DNA of 64,000 bases from the NCBI GenBank assembly GCA_945868745.1, contig CAMBMK010000001.1, forward strand, positions 33,188-97,187, written 5' to 3'. Positions 1-8,002 of the stretch are shown here, piece after piece (position 1 is the stretch's first letter; the number at the start of each line of letters is the position of its first letter). This DNA comes from an uncultured Bacteroidales bacterium (GTDB lineage Bacteria > Bacteroidota > Bacteroidia > Bacteroidales > UBA932). Position numbers and translations under genes: made by a program. The notes beneath the pieces are model-generated. The model worked only from the letters and a program-made list of their open reading frames with translations. It ran no database searches and was not told the DNA's origin.

Positions 1-51
1 TTGGGACGGGACATTCTCCGGCAGAGGTCCATGAAAAAATCATTGACGGCT

Positions 52-717
52 ATGATAATACAGGCAAAAGGAATTGAAAAGAGCTTCGGCAATCTGAAAG
101 TGCTGAAAGGAATCGACATCGAAGTACGCAAATCGGAAGTGGTCTCGATAATGGGAGCGTCCGGAGCGGGAAAATCCACCCTTTTGCAGATACTCGGCAC
201 CCTGTCAACCCCCGACGCAGGCTCACTCGCCATCGACGGCACCGACGTCCTCTCTCTCGGCGGCAACGCCCTCAGCAGCTTCCGCAACAGGAGAATAGGA
301 TTTGTCTTCCAGGCGCACCACCTCCTTCCGGAGTTTTCGGCCCTTGAAAATGTGATGATCCCGGCCCTGATCGGGCACAGGAGCACCAGAGATGCCCGCA
401 GCGCAGCCGAAAAGCTTTTGGAGACAATGGGCCTTCGGGAAAGGATGGGCCACAAGCCGTCAGAGCTTTCTGGAGGAGAGGCCCAGAGAGTGGCAATCGC
501 GCGCGCACTCGTCAACAATCCGGCAGTCCTGTTTGCCGATGAGCCGTCCGGCAACCTCGACAGCGTCACGAAAAAAGACATCCACCAGCTGTTTTTCGAC
601 CTGCGCGACCGCACGGGGCAGACAATCGTCATTGTGACACACGACCCTTCCCTTGCCGAAATGTGCGACAGGACCCTGTTTATGAGAGACGGGCTCTTTG
701 TGGAAAATGGCCTGTAA
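52..717 (+). CDS. lolD: ABC transporter ATP-binding protein, LolD-like
   Basis: This is the ATPase subunit of an ABC export system of the LolD/MacB-like type. LolD powers release of lipoproteins from the inner membrane for transfer to the outer membrane. The 221-aa protein has a Walker A motif GASGAGKST (residues 35-43), a Q-loop region near [15 protein letters not shown], the signature LSGGEAQR, and Walker B followed by ADEPSGNLD, which is characteristic of this subfamily. The ATG at 52 starts the family core ([13 protein letters not shown]); an in-frame TTG at position 1 and an ATG at 31 would only add non-conserved residues. No LolC/E permease is present downstream, so the exact substrate is inferred. 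It is followed 1 base later by trmN6 and probably co-transcribed with it. Confidence 0.85.
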   Translation: MIIQAKGIEKSFGNLKVLKGIDIEVRKSEVVSIMGASGAGKSTLLQILGTLSTPDAGSLAIDGTDVLSLGGNALSSFRNRRIGFVFQAHHLLPEFSALENVMIPALIGHRSTRDARSAAEKLLETMGLRERMGHKPSELSGGEAQRVAIARALVNNPAVLFADEPSGNLDSVTKKDIHQLFFDLRDRTGQTIVIVTHDPSLAEMCDRTLFMRDGLFVENGL

Positions 718-718
718 T

Positions 719-1471
719 ATGGGAGACAACATTTTCAGATTCAAGCATTTTTCCGTCCGCAACGAGCGCAGCGCGATGAAGGTGGGGACCGACGGTGTCC
801 TGCTCGGAGCCTGTGCGACCATAGGCGGCAACGATACCTGCATCCTCGATGCGGGCACCGGCACCGGCACAATAGCCCTGATGCTCGCCCAGCGCTATTC
901 TTCCCTGCAGACACAACACTCCAGGAGCATCCTCGGAATCGACATCGATCTCCCGTCCGCCGAAGAGGCAGCCGCCAATTTCTCCGCATCCCCCTGGGCG
1001 GGCATCCTCAGCGCGGACAACCTCCCCCTGCAGTCCGTCAGCGGCACATTCGACCTGATAGTCTCCAATCCACCCTTCTACGACGCGTCGCTGCCCAACC
1101 CCGACCCCAGGAAGAACACCGCCAGGCACTCGGCTTCCCGCGAAGAAGAGCTCCGGCAAGACGCTCCCCTTTCTTACAGGACACTGCTCGAATACGCCTC
1201 CACACACCTTTCCGCCTCCGGAAGACTCTCCGTCATCCTTCCCTCCGACTGCGAAAAAGACCTGCTGCGCACAGCAAGGACCTGCGGTCTGCACCCTTTC
1301 AGGATAATCAGGGTCCGCACCGTCCCGCACAAGGCACCAATGAGGATAATCGCAGAGTTTTCCTTCAACAGGGCGGCTCTGCCGGCGGAAGAAGCACTCA
1401 CAATACAGGAAAAAGGCCGGTACACCGAAGAGTACACCGACCTTATGAAAGACTTCTACCTTTGGGCCTAA
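719..1471 (+). CDS. trmN6: tRNA1(Val) (adenine(37)-N6)-methyltransferase
   Basis: SAM-dependent methyltransferase of the TrmN6/YfiC family, which makes m6A37 in tRNA-Val. Visible motifs in the 250-aa protein are MKVGTDGVLLGA near the N-terminus, the SAM-binding stretch LDAGTGTGTIALML, GIDID, and the NPPFYD catalytic motif of N6-adenine methyltransferases. The ATG at 719 is chosen because it starts the conserved MGDNIFRFKHF segment and sits 1 base after the lolD stop. An upstream GTG at 698 would overlap lolD. The gene ends tail-to-tail with the next reverse gene, sharing 4 bases. Family assignment is firm; the tRNA target is taken from the family. Confidence 0.85.
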   Translation: MGDNIFRFKHFSVRNERSAMKVGTDGVLLGACATIGGNDTCILDAGTGTGTIALMLAQRYSSLQTQHSRSILGIDIDLPSAEEAAANFSASPWAGILSADNLPLQSVSGTFDLIVSNPPFYDASLPNPDPRKNTARHSASREEELRQDAPLSYRTLLEYASTHLSASGRLSVILPSDCEKDLLRTARTCGLHPFRIIRVRTVPHKAPMRIIAEFSFNRAALPAEEALTIQEKGRYTEEYTDLMKDFYLWA

Positions 1472-1995
1472 GGCCTATTTTTGGGAGCATCCCCCCTGTG
1501 GAAACGCGAAATCTGCTGCCTGCGGAACTTTTCCTCCGCGATAAACAACTTGGCCACCTTTTCCGTGGAAATGACCTTCTTGTACCTGGCAACATATTCA
1601 GAATCAATGTTATTGGATTCCCTGACAGCCCTGAGATAGGCTTCGAGGGCGGCGGAAACCTTCTGCTCCGGCTCCTTTGCAGCAACGGCCGCCTCCAGAT
1701 TTCTGTAAGCCTCCATCACCGCGTCCATCGACTTGAAATGATATTCCTCAGCCTCATTGTACAACGGCCAGAACACTTCCGCCTCCTGTGATGTAAGGCC
1801 CATTTCGGAAGTGAGGAAGGCGATTTTTTCCGCCTTCATGGTCTCCTTCCAATCCTTTTTTCCCTTTTGCGAACCGGTGTTCTGGAATCCCGGCTGCTCT
1901 TTCGGGCACTGCTGCGGCCCATTCTGCGAAAAGCCGGCAGCGGCAAACGTCAATGCTGCAAGTGCAGAGACTGCAATCCTGATGATACTATTCAT
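1468..1995 (-). CDS. Exported small protein of an ECF sigma locus, Spy/CpxP-like
   Basis: Secreted protein of 175 aa with a clear signal peptide (MNSIIRIAVSALAALTFAAAGFS). The mature part is charged and probably alpha-helical, with the segment FLTSEMGLTSQEAEVFWPLYNE. That resembles the LTxxQ helical repeats of Spy/CpxP envelope-stress proteins and the third gene of many Bacteroidota ECF sigma loci. It overlaps the end of the putative anti-sigma gene by 8 bases (1988-1995), so the two are likely translationally coupled. A role as periplasmic sensor for the neighbouring anti-sigma protein is inferred from context only. The C-terminus is basic (RFHRGDAPKNRP). Confidence 0.6.
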   Translation of the reverse strand: MNSIIRIAVSALAALTFAAAGFSQNGPQQCPKEQPGFQNTGSQKGKKDWKETMKAEKIAFLTSEMGLTSQEAEVFWPLYNEAEEYHFKSMDAVMEAYRNLEAAVAAKEPEQKVSAALEAYLRAVRESNNIDSEYVARYKKVISTEKVAKLFIAEEKFRRQQISRFHRGDAPKNRP

Positions 1996-2416
1996 AATTT
2001 TCTGCCAAATAGCCGATTTGGGCGAGCGAAACGCCCGAATCGATAAGATAATCTACAACATTTTCCAAAGATGACGACTCATCCTCTATAAGGGACTCGT
2101 CATAGATAGAGTAGGGAGCCGTCTCGGGAATCAGATACCTGAAAGCGATATAGTCAATGTCATCCTCTTCCGCAGGGACTCCCGCCGTCTTTTTCAGAAT
2201 GACGGTAGCACAAAGGACGATGGCCACAAACGAAGCCGCAAGCGCAAGATACGGAGATACACGCGTCCACACGGTCACCCTTTCCTCCCGGCAGGAGGCA
2301 GGAATGGCGGAAAGACGCTTTTCAAGGCCTTCGAAATATCCTTCCGGAGCCCTGAATATCCTCTGCTGTATCTGTTTTCTGTTGTCCATCATCTCTTTAG
2401 ACACCTTTCCGGCCAT
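1988..2416 (-). CDS. Putative membrane-bound anti-sigma factor
   Basis: A 142-aa protein with one predicted membrane helix (about residues 54-74, VSPYLALAASFVAIVLCATVI). A cytoplasmic N-terminal stretch contains APEGYFEGLEKRL; the PxGYFExLxxR pattern recurs in uncharacterised proteins next to ECF sigma genes in Bacteroidota. No HxxxCxxC zinc anti-sigma motif is present. The C-terminal part is acidic and presumably periplasmic. It starts 4 bases after the sigma gene stop and overlaps the start of the exported protein, giving the order sigma, membrane protein, exported protein. The anti-sigma role is inferred from gene order and topology. Confidence 0.6.
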   Translation of the reverse strand: MAGKVSKEMMDNRKQIQQRIFRAPEGYFEGLEKRLSAIPASCREERVTVWTRVSPYLALAASFVAIVLCATVILKKTAGVPAEEDDIDYIAFRYLIPETAPYSIYDESLIEDESSSLENVVDYLIDSGVSLAQIGYLAENYE

Positions 2417-2420
2417 AAAG

Positions 2421-2960
2421 TTAAAAATTTCCTTCCAATTCCGATTTGATTTTTTCTGCGGCGATATGGTATGAGGCCTTCAGAGAACCGACGGAGGTGT
2501 CCGTTATCTTGGAAATCTCGTCATAGCCGAGGTCTTCGAAATAGCGCAGAGAAAACACAATACGCTGCTTGTGGGGCAGTTTGCGCAGACACATCATCAG
2601 CTTGCGTTCCGCCTCCGATGCATTGAAATAAGGGTCATCCCCGATTTTTCCCTCATCTTCCCCGGAAATGCTCTTGAACATAAGGGCGGCACGCACTCTC
2701 TTTCTCCTCAGGAAATTGAGGGACTCGTTGGTGGCAATGCGGTAGATCCATGTGAACAGCCCCGAATCTCCTCTGAATGAAGGGAGTGACTGCCAGACCT
2801 TCACGAACACCTCCTGGAGGAGGTCATCCGTATCTTCATGCGAGTCCAGGATGGTACGCACATGGTAATAGAGCCTTTCACCATAGTTCTTCACTATGGC
2901 ATTGAAAGCCTCTTCCGTGCCGCCCTCCCTGTAGAGAGCTATGATTTCCTTGTCGGTCAC
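2421..2960 (-). CDS. RNA polymerase ECF-type sigma factor
   Basis: Sigma-70 family, extracytoplasmic-function type. Region 2 is visible as DTDDLLQEVFVKVWQSL followed by FRGDSGLFTWIYRIATNES. Region 4 is LPHKQRIVFSLRYFEDLGYDEIS with helix-turn-helix TDTSVGSLKASY. The start is uncertain. A GTG at 2996 gives 191 aa, but it lies inside the hairpin that looks like the terminator of the upstream transketolase operon. I therefore prefer the GTG at 2960 (179 aa, VTDKEIIALYREGG), where homology to other ECF factors begins. It heads the three-gene unit with the membrane and exported proteins. Confidence 0.85.
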   Translation of the reverse strand: MTDKEIIALYREGGTEEAFNAIVKNYGERLYYHVRTILDSHEDTDDLLQEVFVKVWQSLPSFRGDSGLFTWIYRIATNESLNFLRRKRVRAALMFKSISGEDEGKIGDDPYFNASEAERKLMMCLRKLPHKQRIVFSLRYFEDLGYDEISKITDTSVGSLKASYHIAAEKIKSELEGNF

Positions 2961-2971
2961 AGCGTCCGGAA

Positions 2972-3020
2972 CAACAAAAATCAGCCCAAAAAGCACTTTT
3001 CGCGGCCTTCCGGGCTGATT
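2972..3020 (-). terminator. Terminator after the split transketolase genes
   Basis: A 9-bp perfect inverted repeat (AATCAGCCC / GGGCTGATT, arms at 2979-2987 and 3012-3020) lies 24 bases after the transketolase C-subunit stop. On the reverse strand it is followed by a T-rich run (TTTGTTGTT). Its loop contains the GTG at 2996 that opens the longest sigma-factor reading frame. Confidence 0.65.
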
Positions 3021-3043
3021 GAAACTGATATTATGGAATTATA

Positions 3044-3997
3044 CTATTTGCGTGAGATAGCCTTCTTGGCAGCCTCTGCAATATGTGCTGCATCAAGTCC
3101 ATAGGCCTCCATGAGCACCTTAGGGGTACCTGTCTGGCCGAAGCGGTCTCCACCGTTGATGAACTCTACAGGAGTAGGGCAGTTGAGTGCAAGAACGCCT
3201 GCGACGAGCTCGCCGAGACCTCCGCACACATTGTGCTCCTCTGCGCATACTACAGCGCCTGTCTTGCGTGCAGAAGCGATTACTGCAGCCTCGTCAAGAG
3301 GTTTGATGGTGGCGATGTCGATGACCTCTGCGCTGATGCCTTCAGCCTCGAGGGCCTCTGCTGCGCTGAGGGATTCCCATACGAGATGGCCGGTAGCGAA
3401 GATGGTCACGTCCTTTCCTTCATTCATCACATAGGCCTTTCCGATTTCGAACGGCTCGTCGGCAGGAGTGAAGTTCGGAACTGAAGGACGGCCGAAGCGA
3501 AGATAAACAGGGCCGTCATACTTTGCAGCAGCGATGGTGGCAGCCTTTGTCTGGTTGTAGTCGCAAGGATTGATGACCACCATGTCCGGAAGGGCACGCA
3601 TAAGTGCGATATCCTCCATGGTCTGATGGGTTGCACCATCCTCTCCGAGGGTGATTCCGGCGTGTGAGGAAGCAATCTTGACATTGGTCTTGCCGTAAGC
3701 CACTTCCTGGCGTACCTGGTCGTAAACACGGCCGGTGACAAACTCTGCGAAAGAGCCGATGAACGGAATCTTTCCGGTAATGGCAAGTCCTGCAGCAGCA
3801 CCTACCATATTTGATTCTGCGATACCGCACTGGATGAAACGCTCAGGAAAATCCTTTGCGAAATCATCCATTTTGAGGGAGCCTTTGAGGTCGGCGGTGA
3901 GGGCAACTACCCTTGAATCAGCCTTTCCTGCCTCGTGGAGACCAGCACCGAAACCGCTGCGGGTGTCCTTTTTACCTGTGTCGATGTATTTTTTCAT
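3044..3997 (-). CDS. Transketolase, C-terminal (pyrimidine/transketolase-C) subunit
   Basis: Second half of a transketolase split into two genes. The 317-aa protein carries the pyrimidine-binding domain (ALTADLKGS, CGIAESNMVGAAAGLA, SHAGITLGEDGATHQ) and the C-terminal domain (GHLVWESLSAAEAL, CAEEHNVCGGLGE). With the N-terminal subunit it transfers two-carbon units between sugar phosphates in the non-oxidative pentose phosphate pathway, using thiamine diphosphate. It starts 14 bases downstream of the N-subunit gene, so both are made from one transcript, and a hairpin terminator follows. The 1-deoxyxylulose-5-phosphate synthase family is related, but the two-subunit layout fits transketolase better. 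Confidence 0.88.
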   Translation of the reverse strand: MKKYIDTGKKDTRSGFGAGLHEAGKADSRVVALTADLKGSLKMDDFAKDFPERFIQCGIAESNMVGAAAGLAITGKIPFIGSFAEFVTGRVYDQVRQEVAYGKTNVKIASSHAGITLGEDGATHQTMEDIALMRALPDMVVINPCDYNQTKAATIAAAKYDGPVYLRFGRPSVPNFTPADEPFEIGKAYVMNEGKDVTIFATGHLVWESLSAAEALEAEGISAEVIDIATIKPLDEAAVIASARKTGAVVCAEEHNVCGGLGELVAGVLALNCPTPVEFINGGDRFGQTGTPKVLMEAYGLDAAHIAEAAKKAISRK

Positions 3998-4011
3998 AAC
4001 TCTTTCTCCGA

Positions 4012-4857
4012 TTAAAAATCACCCAATGTCTCCTCAAGCTGGGTCATAGCCTGTTCGCACTGTTCCATTGAAGGAGCCTTTCCGTGCCATTTGCAGGTGC
4101 CTGCCATGAAATCAACTCCGTGGCCCATATCGGTCCTGAAGAGAATCATTGTCGGCTTGCCGGTACCCTTGTTGGCCTTTGCCTCTCCGAATGCCCTGAG
4201 GATGTCCTTCATGCAGTGGCCGTCAGCGATGATAACGTTCCATCCGAATGCCTTCCATTTCTCCTCGAGGTCGCCTTCACCTGCCACGGAAGCAACCGTA
4301 CCGTCGATCTGCTGGCCGTTCCAGTCGGTGAATGCAATGAGATTGTCAAGCTTGTGGTAAACGGCGAACATACCTGCCTCCCAGATCTGTCCTTCCTCGC
4401 TTTCACCGTCGCCGCAGAGGGTATAGACGAAATTGTCCTCACCGTCGAGCTTCTTGCCGAGGGCGAGACCGGCTGCTGCGGAGAGACCCTGTCCGAGGGA
4501 ACCGGATGCCTGGAAGATGCCCGGAAGTCCCTTGCGGATTGACGGATGTCCCTGAAGACGGGAACCGTACTGGCGGAAGGTGGCGAGCTCCGATACCGGG
4601 AAATAGCCGGCCCTGCCGAGAACGGAATAATAAACAGGGGTAAGGTGTCCTGCAGAAAGGATGAACATATCCTGTCCCTTTCCGTCACGGGTCCAGGTTG
4701 CAGGATCCTGTTTCATTACATTGAAATAAAGCGCGGTCAGAATATCTGCACTGCTCAGGGATCCGCCCGGATGGCCGGACTGTGACAGGGCAACCATTCT
4801 GACGATATCCCTTCTCACCTGGGAAGAGATTCTTTTAAGTTCTTCTACGTTTGCCAT
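4012..4857 (-). CDS. Transketolase, N-terminal (diphosphate-binding) subunit
   Basis: First half of the split transketolase (281 aa). It contains the thiamine diphosphate/Mg-binding region CGDGESEEGQIWEAGM followed by LIAFTDWNGQQIDG. Other typical segments are SQSGHPGGSLSSADILTALYF near the N-terminus, GSLGQGLSAAAGLALG, and the C-terminal DMGHGVDFMAG. Single-chain transketolases are about 650 aa; the two genes here add up to about 600. A TATATTTG box at 4899-4906 probably drives both genes. Confidence 0.9.
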   Translation of the reverse strand: MANVEELKRISSQVRRDIVRMVALSQSGHPGGSLSSADILTALYFNVMKQDPATWTRDGKGQDMFILSAGHLTPVYYSVLGRAGYFPVSELATFRQYGSRLQGHPSIRKGLPGIFQASGSLGQGLSAAAGLALGKKLDGEDNFVYTLCGDGESEEGQIWEAGMFAVYHKLDNLIAFTDWNGQQIDGTVASVAGEGDLEEKWKAFGWNVIIADGHCMKDILRAFGEAKANKGTGKPTMILFRTDMGHGVDFMAGTCKWHGKAPSMEQCEQAMTQLEETLGDF

Positions 4858-4898
4858 ATGAAATAGTTATATGATTCTGAAGATTATCTTTTAGTATG

Positions 4899-4906
4899 CA
4901 AATATA
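4899..4906 (-). promoter_or_regulatory. Promoter -7 box for transketolase genes
   Basis: TATATTTG on the reverse strand matches the Bacteroidota -7 consensus TAnnTTTG, about 42 bases upstream of the transketolase N-subunit ATG. No clear -33 TTG at the usual spacing was seen. Confidence 0.5.
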
Positions 4907-4911
4907 GCAAA

Positions 4912-5703
4912 TTATCGCTCTGCTTCTTCCACAGCCTTGAAATATCTGTAGGAATTGACTTTGAGCTCGCCAACAGACAGTTCGTCGCACACGATCGTGC
5001 CGAATTCGTGGTTCTGAAGGCCGGAAAGGGTGCAATAATGCGATACAGGACCTTCCACGGCATCCCTCACGGCACGGGCTTTCTTGCTTCCGAATGCGAG
5101 AATCACCACCTCGCGGCTTCCGAGCACGGTGGCCACGCCGACGGTCAGCGCCTGCTTGGGCACCTTTTCGTAATCATTGTCAAAGAAACGGGAATTGACT
5201 TCACGGGTGTCACGGGTAAGGGTGACAACCCTTGTGCGGGATGAAAGAGAGGAGAACGGCTCGTTGAATGCGATGTGGCCGTCTTCACCGACACCGCCGA
5301 GGAAGAGGTCAAAACCACCGGCCTTTTCGATTGCGGCCTCATAGGCTGCACATTCGGCCTCAGTGTCGGCGGCATTGCCGTTGAGGATGTGGATATTCTC
5401 CGCAGGCTCGTCGATGTGGTCGAAGAGATACCTGTGCATGAAGGAATGGTAACTCTCCGGATGGCTTTCAGGAAGGCCGACATACTCGTCCATGTTGAAG
5501 GAAATGACGTTTTTGAACGACACTTCCCCGTCACGGACCATCCTGATGAGTTCGGCGTAGGTTTCGATAGGTGTAGAACCCGTACACAGTCCGAGCACGA
5601 ACGGCTCGGATGTCCTTGCAGCCTTCTCGTTGATCTTGGAAGCGATGTAATGGGCTGCCCACAGGGAGCCTTCGGCTGCGTTGTTTCTGATTATCAGTCT
5701 CAT
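4912..5703 (-). CDS. nagB: Glucosamine-6-phosphate deaminase
   Basis: Converts glucosamine-6-phosphate to fructose-6-phosphate and ammonia in amino-sugar catabolism. The 263-aa protein matches the compact NagB length (E. coli enzyme 266 aa). It contains [16 protein letters not shown] near the N-terminus, [16 protein letters not shown] and the catalytic segment [14 protein letters not shown], whose Asp, His and Glu are the NagB active-site residues. The gene lies between the lacI-type regulator (terminated at 5791-5827) and the transketolase genes. No TAnnTTTG box was found in the 87 bases between that terminator and the ATG. Confidence 0.93.
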   Translation of the reverse strand: MRLIIRNNAAEGSLWAAHYIASKINEKAARTSEPFVLGLCTGSTPIETYAELIRMVRDGEVSFKNVISFNMDEYVGLPESHPESYHSFMHRYLFDHIDEPAENIHILNGNAADTEAECAAYEAAIEKAGGFDLFLGGVGEDGHIAFNEPFSSLSSRTRVVTLTRDTREVNSRFFDNDYEKVPKQALTVGVATVLGSREVVILAFGSKKARAVRDAVEGPVSHYCTLSGLQNHEFGTIVCDELSVGELKVNSYRYFKAVEEAER

Positions 5704-5790
5704 ATTTCAAAAAATAATGTACATTGCAAGGGTATCTCCCGAAAGGCCATATACCCCTGGAAACAGCATATGGCGCAGACAGGGACCTTA

Positions 5791-5827
5791 TAAAAAAAGA
5801 GTGTGTCACGCCCGGCGGACACACTCT
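5791..5827 (-). terminator. Terminator of the LacI-family regulator gene
   Basis: Stem GAGTGTGTC / GACACACTC (arms at 5799-5807 and 5818-5826) followed on the reverse strand by a run of seven T (5792-5798). It lies 7 bases past the regulator stop and is a textbook intrinsic terminator. Confidence 0.85.
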
Positions 5828-5833
5828 GACTTG

Positions 5834-6859
5834 TCATTTTGCATGTGTTGAACCTCCAGGCACAAGTTCCGGATTGAGGACGATGCTTTCCGCTCCCTTC
5901 CCCTGGATCATGGACACGAGCACATCGACTGATTTTTCACCCAGAGCCTTGAGAGGCTGGACGATATGGGTAATGGTCGTTGCAAACAGGCTGTAGATGT
6001 CGCTCTCGTCAAAACCTACAATCGCAAGGTCCTCAGGAGTCCTGAGCCCGAGATTCTTCATCGCGGAGAGCACCTGGGCGGAAAGCGAATAGGTAGGAAG
6101 GAACAGGCCGTCAGCCCCGCGCGAGAGGGCGTCCTTTATGAACTGCTCCACGTCGCCGACCTTGCCGTAATCGGTATAATAGACATTGACCCTGTCTGCC
6201 AGGCCGTTGCTCTCCATAGTCTCGCGGTAGCCCTTTTCCCTCTGTGCGAGGCTCGAGATGCCGAGAGAATATGATATCATCTCTATGTTGCGGCAGCCCG
6301 CATCAATCATCTGCTGCGTGGCCATACGTCCTGCCATCACGTCGTTGAGAAGAACCTTTCCGACACTTTCCTCCGTACCGAGGTCCATATCACGGTCGAG
6401 AAGGACCACCGGGACCATTGCGTCGAGAGCCTTGCGGATAGCAGCTTCGCCTCCCGTACAAGGGGCCACGATGATTCCGTCCACATTGTGTGCAAGCACG
6501 GCGTCCATCACATCGGACAGACGGTCGGCATTCTCTTCGGAGCTTGCAAAGAAGACCGTGTAGCCGTATTTGATGGCCTCTTCCTCGATATTCCTGGAAA
6601 TACCGGCAAAGAACTTGTTGGAAATGTCATTGGGAATCACCGCAATGGTGTTGGATTTGCCGCTCCTGAGGGATGCGGCGGAGAGATTTCTCCTGAAACC
6701 GAGCCTCCTGGCTACTTCAAGTACCCTTTTTGCAGTGTCCTGGTTGACCGGGCAGTCAAGTTTTCCGTCTTCGCCTCTTTTGGCATTCATAACGAAAGAA
6801 ACAAGCGTAACGGAAACACCTGCTTCACGCGCGACATCGCGGATTGTAACTCGTTTCAT
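5834..6859 (-). CDS. LacI-family transcriptional regulator
   Basis: DNA-binding regulator of 341 aa. The N-terminal helix-turn-helix is MKRVTIRDVAREAGVSVTLVSFVMN, followed by the hinge region and a periplasmic-binding-protein-like effector domain (NTIAVIPNDISNKFFAGI, NVDGIIVAPCTG, AIVGFDESDIYSLF). The start at 6859 is chosen because the helix-turn-helix begins there; 19 further residues upstream from a GTG at 6916 are not conserved-looking. The effector is not evident. Proximity to nagB suggests an amino sugar or related sugar signal, but the two genes are separated by a strong terminator. Confidence 0.88.
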   Translation of the reverse strand: MKRVTIRDVAREAGVSVTLVSFVMNAKRGEDGKLDCPVNQDTAKRVLEVARRLGFRRNLSAASLRSGKSNTIAVIPNDISNKFFAGISRNIEEEAIKYGYTVFFASSEENADRLSDVMDAVLAHNVDGIIVAPCTGGEAAIRKALDAMVPVVLLDRDMDLGTEESVGKVLLNDVMAGRMATQQMIDAGCRNIEMISYSLGISSLAQREKGYRETMESNGLADRVNVYYTDYGKVGDVEQFIKDALSRGADGLFLPTYSLSAQVLSAMKNLGLRTPEDLAIVGFDESDIYSLFATTITHIVQPLKALGEKSVDVLVSMIQGKGAESIVLNPELVPGGSTHAK

Positions 6860-6904
6860 GGCTTCTATAAATTCTGCGGAGGACGTATTTCCGCACATTA
6901 TTCC

Positions 6905-6935
6905 CAAAGATACCAAAAAAGTGCAACAAATACAA
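6905..6935 (-). promoter_or_regulatory. Promoter of the LacI-family gene
   Basis: Reverse-strand TATCTTTG (6905-6912) matches TAnnTTTG. A TTG at 6933-6935 lies 20 bases upstream, the spacing expected for a Bacteroidota -33/-7 pair. The -7 box is about 45 bases from the chosen ATG. Confidence 0.6.
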
Positions 6936-6955
6936 AAATCTTTTTTTGATGCTTT

Positions 6956-7963
6956 TTATTCGGAAGGCAGGAATCCCTTCTGCAGAAGCACCTCGGCTAT
7001 CTGTATTGCATTGGTTGCTGCACCTTTGCGGATGTTGTCGGAGACACACCAGAAATTGATGCCGTTCTGTACGGAAAAGTCCCTTCTGAGACGGCCTACG
7101 AACACATCGTCGTGTCCGAGGGAATACAGCGGCATCGGATATACATTGTTGGCGGTGTCGTCCTGGACGGTAACTCCCGGGGTGTTTTCCCAGATTGCGC
7201 GGATGTCTTCGAGTTCGAATTCCTTCTCAAACTCGAGGTTGACGGATTCGGAGTGGCCGCCGAGCACAGGCACGCGCGCCGTGGTTGCGCTTACGCCGAT
7301 AGTGTCGTCACGAAGGATCTTGTGGGTCTCGTTGACCATCTTCATCTCCTCCTTGGTGTAGCCGTTCTCGGTGAAGACATCGATATGAGGGATTACATTT
7401 TCGTCGATAGGATAAGGATAATATGCCTTGTACTCACCCCAGGACTGTCCTGCGCGCTCGGCCTGCATCTGCGCCACGGCCTTGTTGCCGGAGCCGGTGA
7501 CAGACTGGTATGTGGAGACGACAATCCTCCTGATGCGGTATTTTGCGTGGAGAGGCGCAAGAGGGAGGAGCATCTGGATTGTGGAACAGTTGGGGTTCGC
7601 TATGATATAGTCATCAGCAGTGAGGACATCGGCGTTGATTTCCGGGACCACAAGCTTTTTGGTCGGGTCCATTCTCCAGCAGGAGGAGTTGTCCACGACG
7701 CGGCATCCGACAGCTGCGAAACGCGGGGCAAGCTCCTTTGAAGGGCCGCCGCCAGCGCTGAACACTGCAAGGTCCGGTTTTGCGGCAATCGCCTCGTCTG
7801 CGCTGATGACGGTGTACTCACGGCCGCGGAAGGTGACTTTCTTTCCGACGGAACGCTCGGAAGCTACAGGGAAAAACTCTGTTACAGGGAAGTTCCTTTC
7901 CTCGAGAACTTCAATCATTCTGGTGCCTACAAGTCCTGTGACACCCACTACTGCTACTTTCAT
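6956..7963 (-). CDS. asd: Aspartate-semialdehyde dehydrogenase
   Basis: Reduces aspartyl phosphate to aspartate semialdehyde, the branch point to lysine, threonine and methionine. The 335-aa protein starts with the NADP-binding fold (VAVVGVTGLVGTRMIEVL). It has the catalytic cysteine motif NPNCSTIQ and the active-site histidine segment GGHSESVNLEF. It is the last gene of a reverse-strand run after thrA (39-base gap) and metX, so it supplies the middle step of the same pathway. Confidence 0.95.
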   Translation of the reverse strand: MKVAVVGVTGLVGTRMIEVLEERNFPVTEFFPVASERSVGKKVTFRGREYTVISADEAIAAKPDLAVFSAGGGPSKELAPRFAAVGCRVVDNSSCWRMDPTKKLVVPEINADVLTADDYIIANPNCSTIQMLLPLAPLHAKYRIRRIVVSTYQSVTGSGNKAVAQMQAERAGQSWGEYKAYYPYPIDENVIPHIDVFTENGYTKEEMKMVNETHKILRDDTIGVSATTARVPVLGGHSESVNLEFEKEFELEDIRAIWENTPGVTVQDDTANNVYPMPLYSLGHDDVFVGRLRRDFSVQNGINFWCVSDNIRKGAATNAIQIAEVLLQKGFLPSE

Positions 7964-8002
7964 ATTTTAATGTCATTTGTTGAGTTCCGCATTTGCGTAA
8001 GA

